Below, in pieces: positions 51,423 to 59,243 of a stretch of 64,000 nt of DNA (position 1 is the first letter of the stretch; each line of letters starts with the position of its first letter). The stretch covers positions 1,488,001 through 1,552,000 of the forward strand of contig NZ_JHEL01000015.1 of the NCBI RefSeq assembly GCF_000710345.2, given 5' to 3'. Position numbers and translations under genes: made by a program. The notes under the pieces were generated by a model. The model ran no database searches and had not been told where the DNA came from. It was given only the letters and a program-made list of their open reading frames with translations. The DNA comes from Curtobacterium sp. S6 (GTDB lineage: Bacteria > Actinomycetota > Actinomycetes > Actinomycetales > Micrococcaceae).

Positions 51423-53003
51423 ATGACCCAGAATCCCAACGGGCCGCACGCCGGTGGCCCCCCGCACTACGAGGACGCCCACACCTACGGCGCCCCGGGG
51501 GCGTACCGGCCTGAGGAGTCCATCCCCGCCAGACCGCTGGCGGACGATGTCAGCAACGGCTGGGTTCCGGAGGATTCCCGGCAGAAAGCCCGCAGCCCGT
51601 TCCCGGGTCCGTCGTTGTTCTCCCCTCAGTCCCTCCTGGATGAAGGCCTGCGCAAGAAGCTCCGGCACCCGGGGGAGGTTCCGTGGCTGATCGTCGGCAT
51701 CTGCTTCACGCTCGCGGCCTACACGTTCGCCTTCTGGATCCTCTTCGTCCGAACGTTCATGCCCATGGTCACGACGCCGACCACCTACGCCGACGCCGAT
51801 ACCGCCTCGACCTTTGACCAGTTGCTCGCCCTCCTCTGCATCCTGCCGATCGTCATCTTCTTCAGCCGCGGCATGCTGTACGGGCAAATGCGGCTCAGCG
51901 GCGTGCGGATCACCCCGACGCAGTTCCCCGAGGGGTACAAAATGCTGGTCGAGGCCGCCAAGGCTCACGGCCTGCGGCGCGTCCCGGACGCGTACGTGGT
52001 GCTCGGCAACGGCATGATCAACGCCTTTGCCTCGGGCCACGGCCACCGCCGTTTCGTCGCGATCTACTCCGACCTCTTCGAGATCGGGGGCCAGGCCCGA
52101 GACCCCGATGCCCTCCGGTTCATCATCGGTCACGAGGTCGGCCACATCGCCGCGGGTCACGTCTCGTACTTCCGTCTGCTCGGCATCTCGGCCTTCCAGA
52201 ACGTTCCGTTCCTGGCCTCGATCCTTTCCCGCGCCCAGGAGTACACCGCCGACAACTTCGGGTACCGTTACTGCCCCGCCGGGGCCGAGGGCACCATCCG
52301 GACCCTTTCCGCCGGCAAGTACCTGAACAAGGAGGTGAACTTCCAGGAGTTCGCCGACCGCGCCGTTTACGAGCGGGGCCTGTTCACCTGGCTGGCGAAC
52401 CTCAACATGTCTCACCCCGCCCCCACGTGGCGGGCCCACGCCTTGCGCGACCGCGCACGGCCCGGTCGTCTGATCTGGCGGCCACGCACCAACCCGGAGA
52501 ACACCCCGCTGTCGATGGTCCCGGCCGCCGAGGCTGCCGCGCTGTGGCCGGATCCGTTGCAGGGCACCTCCTTCATCTCGGACTACCCGGAGAAGGAAGA
52601 CAACCAGCACTGGGGCGTCAACGTGGTCGAGGAGAAGGCCATCACCGAACGACGCGACCGCGTGATCCCGGACCTGCTGGACATCCAGTGGGCGGGCCCC
52701 GGTCGTCGAGGGTTCCCCGGTCCGAACGGTCCTCAGGGCCCCGGCATGACCGGAGGCCCGCACGGTTTCGGCCCGTCCAACGGTGGCCCGCAGTCCCCCG
52801 GGCCCCAGGGGTTTGGCGCCCAGGCTCCCGGCCACCAGGGTGACGCGCCTCAGGCCCCGGTCCAGCAGGGGCAGCCGCCCCAGGGCCACGGGCCGGAGGA
52901 GTCGGGATCGCGGGCACAGGAGCCTCGGGAACCCGGCACGCAGGAAGGATACGGCATCGATCCCGACGGTCCCGCGGGTGGCAACGAGCCCCGTCGGGAC
53001 TGA
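51423..53003 (+). CDS. M48 family zinc metallopeptidase with Pro/Gly/Gln-rich tail
   Basis: Membrane protease of 526 residues. Two hydrophobic segments (about 87-110 and 132-148) precede the catalytic motif GHEVGHIAAGH (His237, Glu238, His241), with the third ligand Glu in EYTADNFG. The domain after residue 400 is a disordered tail rich in Pro, Gly and Gln. It differs from HtpX in lacking an early N-terminal segment pair. The N terminus is hydrophilic (MTQNPNGPHAGG). A role in membrane protein quality control is likely. Confidence 0.86.
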   Translation: MTQNPNGPHAGGPPHYEDAHTYGAPGAYRPEESIPARPLADDVSNGWVPEDSRQKARSPFPGPSLFSPQSLLDEGLRKKLRHPGEVPWLIVGICFTLAAYTFAFWILFVRTFMPMVTTPTTYADADTASTFDQLLALLCILPIVIFFSRGMLYGQMRLSGVRITPTQFPEGYKMLVEAAKAHGLRRVPDAYVVLGNGMINAFASGHGHRRFVAIYSDLFEIGGQARDPDALRFIIGHEVGHIAAGHVSYFRLLGISAFQNVPFLASILSRAQEYTADNFGYRYCPAGAEGTIRTLSAGKYLNKEVNFQEFADRAVYERGLFTWLANLNMSHPAPTWRAHALRDRARPGRLIWRPRTNPENTPLSMVPAAEAAALWPDPLQGTSFISDYPEKEDNQHWGVNVVEEKAITERRDRVIPDLLDIQWAGPGRRGFPGPNGPQGPGMTGGPHGFGPSNGGPQSPGPQGFGAQAPGHQGDAPQAPVQQGQPPQGHGPEESGSRAQEPREPGTQEGYGIDPDGPAGGNEPRRD

Positions 53004-53052
53004 TTCGGCAGCGCCGACCACCGTCGGCCATTCGATAGGGTGGTCAGTCGTG

Positions 53053-53092
53053 CGTCGTCTCCATGGCACAGAGCGGTGCCATGGAAACGACG
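53053..53092 (+). promoter_or_regulatory. Large inverted repeat upstream of the phosphoglycerol-transferase-like gene
   Basis: A 17-bp dyad with one mismatch (53053-53069 with 53076-53092), 6-base loop, ends 4 bp before the AGGAG ribosome-binding site. It could be a terminator of the M48 gene or a regulatory hairpin in the next leader. Confidence 0.5.
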
Positions 53093-53108
53093 TCGCCGAG
53101 GAGTAATC

Positions 53109-54662
53109 GTGACCGCCAAACCTCCCACGCCAGTCCGGCGTTTCGGATCCATCGTGGGGACCGTCCTGACGTACGTCGCGATCTGGCTCGGGCTGGTATT
53201 GCTCATCGCCGGGGTCGGGATCCGATGGTTCTGGGGCCGGATCACCGTGCGGGACATGATGATCAGCCTCCAGAACGTCGACCTTCCGGCCGGGTACACC
53301 CGGGAATGGCAGGGGTTCTACGGCATCGTGGTCGCGCCCCTGGTGATCGTCCTGATCCTGGCGGCCTGCCACGCCGGTCACGCGCTTCGCGTCCGCACCC
53401 GCCGCCTCGGGGCCTGGGATCAGCGGCCGCGACGACAACGCCGACGCACCCGGGCGCTCTCGCTGGGCCTGGCCCTGATCCTGGTGGTCACCGGGGCCTC
53501 CGTGTTCTCGTCCAGCGTCGGCCTGGCCGACTTCGTTCGGGCGTCCCGCTCGACCATGGATATCGGTGACTACTACGCCGCGCCGGAGGTCACCGGTTCC
53601 GAGAATCAACGCAATATCGTGAACATATATCTCGAGTCCGGCGAACAGACCCTCTCGGATACGAATCTGTTCGAGAAAGATCCCTACGCGCCCCTCGAAG
53701 AGCAAACCTCCGACTGGCAGAGCATCGAGGACTACCAGCAGTACCAGGGCGGCGGATGGACCATGGCCGGATTGGTCTCCTCCCAGTGCGGGATTCCCCT
53801 CAAGGGAACCATTGCCCCGTGGTACGGCGGGGGAAATACCGCGCCCCCGGACAGCATCCGGACCTATCTCCAGGGAACGACCTGCCTGGGCGACGTCTTC
53901 AAGCAACAGGGCTACAAGAACGTCTTCATGGGCGGGGCCCGGGCGGAGTTCGCGAGCAAAGACACCTTCCTTCAGGATCACGGATACGACGAGGTCAAGG
54001 ACCTCGACCTCTGGAAGAATTCCGGCGAATCCGAGAAGGACTTCCGCCCGGACTGGGGGCTCAGCGACCAGCGCCTGCTGGACCACGCCAAGGACGAGAT
54101 CGACCGGTTGCACGCCGAATCCGAGAAGACCGGGCAACCGTTCAATCTCTCGATGTTGACCCTGGACACCCACGAACCCGCCACGGCCTACGATTACTGC
54201 CCCGTGGATACCGAGAGCAGACTGATTTCGGTCTACCAGTGCTCGATGGAGCAGGTCGCCGGATACGTGGATTACATGAAGGACAAGGGCTATCTGGACG
54301 ACACGGCCGTCGTGATCCAGGGGGACCACCTCAAGCACATGACCTCGAGCGATTCGTTCCACGAACAGCTCGATCGGAACGACCACCGCAGCATCGTCAA
54401 TCGCGTGTGGGTACCCGGACAGGAGAACAAGCGACGCCTGCGGCCCGGCATCGATCAGCTCTCGATGTACCCGACGCTACTCGAGGCCGCGGGTCTGGAC
54501 ATCCGCGATCATTCCGCGGGCCTCGGCGTCTCGGCCTTCACCGACGCGATCCCGGGCGGCTCCGCCCAAGCGCTGGGCCCCCGCGGCTACCGGGAACTCG
54601 TGGCCACCGACTCGAAGGACTTTTACACCAGGGCCTGGGACGGCGAAGAGGTCCACGGCTGA
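53109..54662 (+). CDS. Sulfatase-fold phosphoglycerol/LTA-synthase-like membrane enzyme
   Basis: Alkaline-phosphatase-superfamily enzyme of 517 residues, GTG start with GAGGAGT upstream. Three hydrophobic segments lie at about 12-40, 68-90 and 115-137; the rest is extracytoplasmic. Metal/nucleophile sites are visible: Glu176 in IYLESGEQT, Thr218 in GGGWTMAGLVSSQCG, TLDTHEP and IQGDHLKHM. This matches OpgB/LTA synthase-like phosphoglycerol transferases, which act on glycans or teichoic acids. The acceptor is unknown. Confidence 0.83.
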   Translation: MTAKPPTPVRRFGSIVGTVLTYVAIWLGLVLLIAGVGIRWFWGRITVRDMMISLQNVDLPAGYTREWQGFYGIVVAPLVIVLILAACHAGHALRVRTRRLGAWDQRPRRQRRRTRALSLGLALILVVTGASVFSSSVGLADFVRASRSTMDIGDYYAAPEVTGSENQRNIVNIYLESGEQTLSDTNLFEKDPYAPLEEQTSDWQSIEDYQQYQGGGWTMAGLVSSQCGIPLKGTIAPWYGGGNTAPPDSIRTYLQGTTCLGDVFKQQGYKNVFMGGARAEFASKDTFLQDHGYDEVKDLDLWKNSGESEKDFRPDWGLSDQRLLDHAKDEIDRLHAESEKTGQPFNLSMLTLDTHEPATAYDYCPVDTESRLISVYQCSMEQVAGYVDYMKDKGYLDDTAVVIQGDHLKHMTSSDSFHEQLDRNDHRSIVNRVWVPGQENKRRLRPGIDQLSMYPTLLEAAGLDIRDHSAGLGVSAFTDAIPGGSAQALGPRGYRELVATDSKDFYTRAWDGEEVHG

Positions 54663-54666
54663 GCCC

Positions 54667-54695
54667 TGTTTCCTCGCCCACCCGCGTGCTATCCT
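54667..54695 (+). promoter_or_regulatory. Possible promoter of the ABC-F gene
   Basis: TGTTTC (54667-54672), 17 bp, TATCCT (54690-54695) upstream of the leader peptide. Transcription would start near 54702. Confidence 0.4.
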
Positions 54696-54730
54696 CGACT
54701 CGTTTCCATCCCCGAGCACAGGAGAATCCG

Positions 54731-54757
54731 GTGAAGAGTGCATTCGTCTCCGCCTAA
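54731..54757 (+). CDS. Eight-residue leader peptide (MKSAFVSA)
   Basis: GTG AAG AGT GCA TTC GTC TCC GCC TAA, with AGGAGA 6 bases upstream, 55 bp before the ABC-F gene. The frame is preceded by a strong ribosome-binding site and followed directly by the pairing regions 54759-54801, as in ribosome-stalling leaders of antibiotic-response genes. Too short to have an enzymatic role. Confidence 0.65.
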   Translation: MKSAFVSA

Positions 54758-54758
54758 C

Positions 54759-54801
54759 GCTGAGTGAGACGCGCGTCCGCTCAGCCCCCATTCACGCTGA
54801 G
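54759..54801 (+). promoter_or_regulatory. Alternative hairpins (attenuator) before the ABC-F gene
   Basis: Region 1 GCTGAG (54759-54764), region 2 CTCAGC (54780-54785) and region 3 GCTGAG (54796-54801). Regions 1 and 2 can pair around the palindrome GACGCGCGTC, or 2 and 3 can pair around 10 bases. Region 3 abuts the AAGGA ribosome-binding site (54802-54806). Confidence 0.6.
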
Positions 54802-54812
54802 AAGGATGCACC

Positions 54813-56477
54813 ATGCCTGCACATATTCACATTTCCCTGTCCTCCCTGGGTTTCTCCTGGCCCGACGGCACCCCGTGCCTGACCGATGTCACGGCCGTCT
54901 ACGGTCCCGGGCTCCACGGAATCATGGGGGCCAATGGGTCCGGAAAATCCACCCTGGCCCGGCTCATCGCCGGGACGATCGCCCCCACCGAGGGCTCCGT
55001 GCGCGCCCCGAGCAATCTCGCGGTCCTGCCGCAGGATCTCGGGTTGACCACGTCCACCACCGTCGCCGATCTGCTGGGTATCTCCGGGATCGTGCACGCC
55101 ATCGACGCCGTGTCCCAGGGCGACCTCTCCGAGGCGACCTTCGACGCCATCGGCGAGGACTGGGACATTGCCGAGCGCGCCGACGCCGAACTGGCGAAAT
55201 CTGGTCTTCACGGCTTCGATCTCACCCGTCGCATCACGACCCTTTCCGGAGGGCAGGCCGTGCGCGTCGCGCTGGTCGGTCTTCGGCTCTCTCGCGCCGA
55301 GGCCGTGATCCTCGACGAGCCCACCAATAATCTCGATGGCGAGGCCCGGGCCGAGCTGTACCGCCTCCTGGAGGACATGCGCCACCGTATGCCCGTGCTG
55401 GTCATCAGCCACGATCGCGAGCTGTTGGATCGCTGCGAGTCCATCAGCGAGCTCCGGCCGGCCTCGCCGCGCTCCTCGGTCTCGATCCTGGATCACACCC
55501 CGGGAAATTTCACGGCGTGGGAAGAGTCGGTCGAGGCCGCCGGGGCCGCGGCTCGACGCCGCGTGAAGGAGGCCGAGGCGAGCCTGGCGCGGGAGAAGCG
55601 CGACCGCATGGCCCAGCAGACCAAGCAGGCGCGGGATGAACGCCGCGGCAAGAAGTTCCAGGAGACCAAACGTAAACCACCCATCGCGATGAACGGGGAC
55701 AAGATGGCCGCGGAGGTCTCCTCGGCCAAGGCCCGGGCCACCATGGCCGACCGGGAGAACACGGCGAAGGCCCGCCTCGTCGAGGCCGAGGACTCGCTGC
55801 GCGAGGATGCTTCGGTGTACCTCGAGCTGCCAGAAACGGCCGTGGGCAACGGGGCAAAAACCTTGGAATTACAACTTTCCGACGATCGTGATCCCGGCGG
55901 ACACCTCCCCTTGGGCACCCAAGAACGCCACGTGATCCTCACCGGCCCGGAGCACCTGCACCTTGCCGGCCGCAACGGTTCCGGGAAGTCGACCCTGCTG
56001 CGCGCCATCGCCGACGAGCCGGGCCAGGGCCCGACCACCCCCGTGGCCTACCCCGGGATGGAACGCATCTACCGGGTGACCCAGAGGATCTCTCCGGTGG
56101 GTTACCTGCCCCAGCGCATCGAGCTGGATCCGGACAGCACCGTGCTCGACGTCGTCGCCCAGGCCAATCCCCACGCGAGCGAACAGCAACTCCGCGACGA
56201 CCTGGCTCGCCTGCTCTTCCGCCGCGATCGGGTCTTCTCGCCGGTCTCGGACCTCTCCGGAGGGGAACGGTTCCGGGTGGCCCTGGCGCGGATCCTGCTC
56301 TCTTCGCCCGCGCCCCGTCTGCTTCTGCTCGACGAGCCGACCAATAACGTCGACATGGCCACCGTCGAGTGGCTCGTCGGGGCGCTGGCGGCATTTCAGG
56401 GTTGCCTCGTGGTCGTGAGCCACGACGAGTCATTCCTCGCCGAGATCCGCATCGACCGAACCGTCAGGCTCTCGTAG
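54813..56477 (+). CDS. ABC-F family ribosome-protection ATPase
   Basis: Cytosolic protein with two ATP-binding domains and no membrane segment, 554 residues. Domain 1: Walker A GANGSGKSTL, signature LSGGQAVRVALVGL, Walker B AVILDEPTNNL. Domain 2: GRNGSGKSTL, LSGGERFRVALARIL, LLLDEPTNNV. The linker between (about 250-330) is long, charged and Ala/Lys/Arg-rich, the element that reaches the peptidyl-transferase centre in antibiotic-resistance ABC-F proteins. The leader peptide and alternative hairpins upstream point to induction by a ribosome-targeting drug (inference); the drug class is unknown. Confidence 0.88.
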   Translation: MPAHIHISLSSLGFSWPDGTPCLTDVTAVYGPGLHGIMGANGSGKSTLARLIAGTIAPTEGSVRAPSNLAVLPQDLGLTTSTTVADLLGISGIVHAIDAVSQGDLSEATFDAIGEDWDIAERADAELAKSGLHGFDLTRRITTLSGGQAVRVALVGLRLSRAEAVILDEPTNNLDGEARAELYRLLEDMRHRMPVLVISHDRELLDRCESISELRPASPRSSVSILDHTPGNFTAWEESVEAAGAAARRRVKEAEASLAREKRDRMAQQTKQARDERRGKKFQETKRKPPIAMNGDKMAAEVSSAKARATMADRENTAKARLVEAEDSLREDASVYLELPETAVGNGAKTLELQLSDDRDPGGHLPLGTQERHVILTGPEHLHLAGRNGSGKSTLLRAIADEPGQGPTTPVAYPGMERIYRVTQRISPVGYLPQRIELDPDSTVLDVVAQANPHASEQQLRDDLARLLFRRDRVFSPVSDLSGGERFRVALARILLSSPAPRLLLLDEPTNNVDMATVEWLVGALAAFQGCLVVVSHDESFLAEIRIDRTVRLS

Positions 56478-56509
56478 GCCGACGGCCCACCGCCCGGCAG
56501 ACGCGCCGC

Positions 56510-58492
56510 TCACTGGGAGACCATGGCCTCCAGGGCGACGTCCACCGCCGAGACCAGCGCGATGTGCGCGAGGGTCTGGGGGAAATTACCGGTCATGCGC
56601 TCTCCTCGCACCGAGTACTCGGCGGAGAACAAGCCGACGTCGTTGGCTCGCTCCAGGACGGCGTCGAGAACCGCGCGCCCGCGCTCGACCTCCCCGGACC
56701 GGAAGCGCTGCTCCGCGAGCCACAGCGAGGACGCAAAGTGCGGATTGTCCTGCCCCTCGAAGCCATCGAGCCCGTCCGCATTGCGGTACCGGTAGATCAG
56801 CCCTCCGCCGGCGTCGAGCTCTCGCTCGATCCGGTCGGCCGTCCCGCGAAGCTCCGGGGAGTCGAAGGGCACGAAGCCGGTGTGCCCGATGTTCAGCAGG
56901 GCCGAGTCGACGGTCGTGCCGCCGTAGTACTGGACGAAGGAATTGAGCTCGCGGTTAAAACCGTGGGTCCAGATCTGGTCGGCCAGGCGGTCGCGCGCGG
57001 CCTCCCAGCGCTCGGCGTCTCCGGCGAGGCCGTGAGTGCGCACGCCGCGAATTCCGGCCTGCAAGGCCGCCCAGAGCATGATCTGCGAGTGCGTGTAGAC
57101 GTGCGTCTCCCCGTGCATCTCCCAGATGCCCTGGTCCTCCTCGCCCACGTGCTCCACGGCGGAACCCAGCAACGCTTGTTGCAGCGGCCACGACAGATGA
57201 TCCTCGGCGTACCCGAGGCGACGCAGCTTTTCGAGCGTGATCATCAACTGCCCCATGGCGTCACCCTGAAGCTGGGTCGCGACGCCGCTACCCCTCCGGA
57301 CCGGCGTCGATCCCTCGTACCCGGGGATCTTGACCAGTCGCTCGAAGTCGTCGCTCTCGCCCGCCAAGCCGTAGACGTTGTGCAGGCGCGTCGGGTCGTT
57401 GGCGATCGCGCGCAGGAGCCAGTTGCGCAGCTGGGAGGCCTCGCGCTCGTGGCCGTGGGTGATCGAAACCTCCACGGCCTGCGCGACGTCCCGCAACCAG
57501 CAGAATCGGTGATCCCAGTTGCGCGGGCCGCCCATGACCTCGGGCAGAGACGTGGTGGGCGCGGCGACGAGACCGCCGGTCTCCCGGTTGATGAGCCCCC
57601 TGATGACCAGCAGGGATCGCAGGCGGGCCTCTCGATACTCCTGGCGGCGCGCTTCGGTGTCGTCGTCGTTGACGGTGCCCATGGGGACGGCCCCGGTGGT
57701 CGCGCTGACCATCGGCATCGCGGTCGTGGTCGGAACGGGTCCGGTGCTGACCGCCACGGGTTCGGTCGGATCGTTGAACTGATCGGACCATTCGCTCCAC
57801 TGGTCCGCGGTGCGATGCAAGGATTCGTTGAAGTCCACCGCGGGCGGCGGATTGCGGTGGGAGGCAAAGTAGGACAGCGAGAAGTCGCGAACCTGGCCCG
57901 CGGAGATGTCGAACTGACCGGCATGGCAGCGGTGAGCGGCCTCCGGGATGGGGTCGCCCCGGTACACGAGCGCATCCGGCCCGGCCATGGCCACGAGCAT
58001 GCCCTCGGAAGGGTCGGGTTGACCGGTCTGCGGATCGGGGGCGCCGTCGTAGCGCGTGACCCACGGGACGGTCCGGCCGAAGTTGAAACGGAACGCCAGC
58101 TCCTGATGCATCGTGACCTCGCCGGTCAGGCCCTCGACCCGGCGGGAGATTTCGGCGCGGTTGCCCAGGGGCATGAAGTCCGTGACGCGCACCGAGCCGG
58201 TCTCGGTGGTCCACACAGTGTGGAGCACAAAGGAATTCTCCCCGTAAAAGCGCTCGGCCACACGGCTGGTCGCTTGACCTTCCGGGGCCCCGTCGGCTTC
58301 GGGGCGGGGAAAGACCGCCGAGGCGGGGGCCATGAGCCACCGGCCGTGGTCTTCGGTCCCCAAGAGCGCCGCAAAAGCCGCCTCGGAATCGAACCTCGGC
58401 GGGCAGAACCAGTCCACGGATCCCTCGCGGGAGACCAGCGCGGCGGTGCTCATGTTGGTGAGCAGAGCGTAGTCCTCGATCTTTGAAGCCAT
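56510..58492 (-). CDS. GH15 trehalase/glucoamylase-type glycoside hydrolase
   Basis: Cytosolic (alpha/alpha)6-barrel enzyme of 660 residues, similar to the GH15 proteins that include mycobacterial trehalase. N-terminal IEDYALLTNMSTAALVSREGSVDWFCPPRFDSEAAF and the conserved NWDHRFCWLRD (about 320) with the acid/base Glu regions QGDAMGQLM and YRYRNADGLDGFEGQDNPH are present. The substrate may be trehalose or short alpha-glucans. It is divergent from csoR and converges on the ABC-F gene. Confidence 0.85.
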   Translation of the reverse strand: MASKIEDYALLTNMSTAALVSREGSVDWFCPPRFDSEAAFAALLGTEDHGRWLMAPASAVFPRPEADGAPEGQATSRVAERFYGENSFVLHTVWTTETGSVRVTDFMPLGNRAEISRRVEGLTGEVTMHQELAFRFNFGRTVPWVTRYDGAPDPQTGQPDPSEGMLVAMAGPDALVYRGDPIPEAAHRCHAGQFDISAGQVRDFSLSYFASHRNPPPAVDFNESLHRTADQWSEWSDQFNDPTEPVAVSTGPVPTTTAMPMVSATTGAVPMGTVNDDDTEARRQEYREARLRSLLVIRGLINRETGGLVAAPTTSLPEVMGGPRNWDHRFCWLRDVAQAVEVSITHGHEREASQLRNWLLRAIANDPTRLHNVYGLAGESDDFERLVKIPGYEGSTPVRRGSGVATQLQGDAMGQLMITLEKLRRLGYAEDHLSWPLQQALLGSAVEHVGEEDQGIWEMHGETHVYTHSQIMLWAALQAGIRGVRTHGLAGDAERWEAARDRLADQIWTHGFNRELNSFVQYYGGTTVDSALLNIGHTGFVPFDSPELRGTADRIERELDAGGGLIYRYRNADGLDGFEGQDNPHFASSLWLAEQRFRSGEVERGRAVLDAVLERANDVGLFSAEYSVRGERMTGNFPQTLAHIALVSAVDVALEAMVSQ

Positions 58493-58576
58493 AGGTTAAC
58501 TCTCCCACAAAGAGGCTCGGGCTTCCCGCCTAGTCAGCCGCGGGGCCGCGTTCGTCACATTTTTCGCCCTTGATGC

Positions 58577-58593
58577 ATACCCCACGGGGGTAT
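58577..58593 (+). promoter_or_regulatory. CsoR operator
   Basis: ATACCCC-ACG-GGGGTAT is the classical CsoR site and overlaps the -10 hexamer TATACA (58591-58596) of the copper operon. The csoR ATG is at 58606, so copper relieves repression of the whole operon. Confidence 0.85.
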
Positions 58594-58605
58594 ACATTGA
58601 GGGAC

Positions 58606-58947
58606 ATGAGCGCATCACGGAACCAGCAGATCGCGGACTCGACCACCGCGCCGCACGGCTATACGCACGAGAAAGAGGCGTACCTCAAGAGGCTGCGTCG
58701 CATCGAAGGCCAGGTCCGGGGCATTCAGCGCATGATCGACGACGACAAATACTGCATCGACATCCTGACCCAGATCTCCGCGGTCAATAAAGCGCTCAAC
58801 GCGGTCGCGGTCGGCCTGCTGGACGAACACCTGGGGCACTGCGTCGTCGGCGCCGTCAGGGCCGCCTCGGAAGGCGGGGACTCGACCGTGATCGACGAGA
58901 AGATCACCGAAGCCACCGCGGCCATCACGCGCCTGGTGCGCAGCTGA
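58606..58947 (+). CDS. csoR: Copper-sensing repressor CsoR
   Basis: Cytosolic metalloregulator of 113 residues. The Cu(I) ligands are visible: Cys in DDKYCIDIL, His and Cys in EHLGHCVVG. The four-helix DUF156 pattern KRLRRIEGQVRGIQRMI is clear. Its operator lies at 58577-58593. The ATG at 58606 is chosen over one 36 bp upstream, which overlaps the operator. First gene of csoR-copZ-copA. Confidence 0.92.
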   Translation: MSASRNQQIADSTTAPHGYTHEKEAYLKRLRRIEGQVRGIQRMIDDDKYCIDILTQISAVNKALNAVAVGLLDEHLGHCVVGAVRAASEGGDSTVIDEKITEATAAITRLVRS

Positions 58948-58996
58948 GGCCCCGGCGCCGCGTCCCACGCTCCAACACCGTCACGAAAGGATCGTC

Positions 58997-59209
58997 ATGA
59001 ACACCACCGAAATCTCCGTCCAGGGAATGACCTGCGGCCACTGCGTCGCCTCGGTCACCGAAGAGCTCCAGGAGATCGAAAACGTCTCCGACGTGCAGGT
59101 CTCGCTCAACCCCTCCGGCGTCTCGCCCGTGACCATCACCCACGAGGGAACCCTCGATGCGGAGGCCGTCCGGGCCGCCGTCGACGAGGCCGGTTACACC
59201 CTTTCCTGA
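58997..59209 (+). CDS. copZ: Copper chaperone, HMA domain
   Basis: Small cytosolic copper carrier of 70 residues with GMTCGHC (Cu-binding Cys pair) and the ferredoxin-like pattern [20 protein letters not shown]. It passes Cu(I) to CopA. GAAAGGA precedes the ATG, and copA follows after 34 bp. Confidence 0.92.
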   Translation: MNTTEISVQGMTCGHCVASVTEELQEIENVSDVQVSLNPSGVSPVTITHEGTLDAEAVRAAVDEAGYTLS

Positions 59210-59243
59210 TCAGCAACACCTCTTTGACCTCCGGGAAGGCATC

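Noticed and set aside
51108-54386. A 1092-codon open frame on the minus strand
   Set aside because: It lies opposite the M48 and sulfatase-fold genes, which have clear motifs and ribosome-binding sites; the frame is open only because of high GC codon bias.
56369-58486. A 705-codon open frame on the plus strand
   Set aside because: It is antisense to the GH15 gene, which carries family motifs throughout; no motif is visible in the antisense product.
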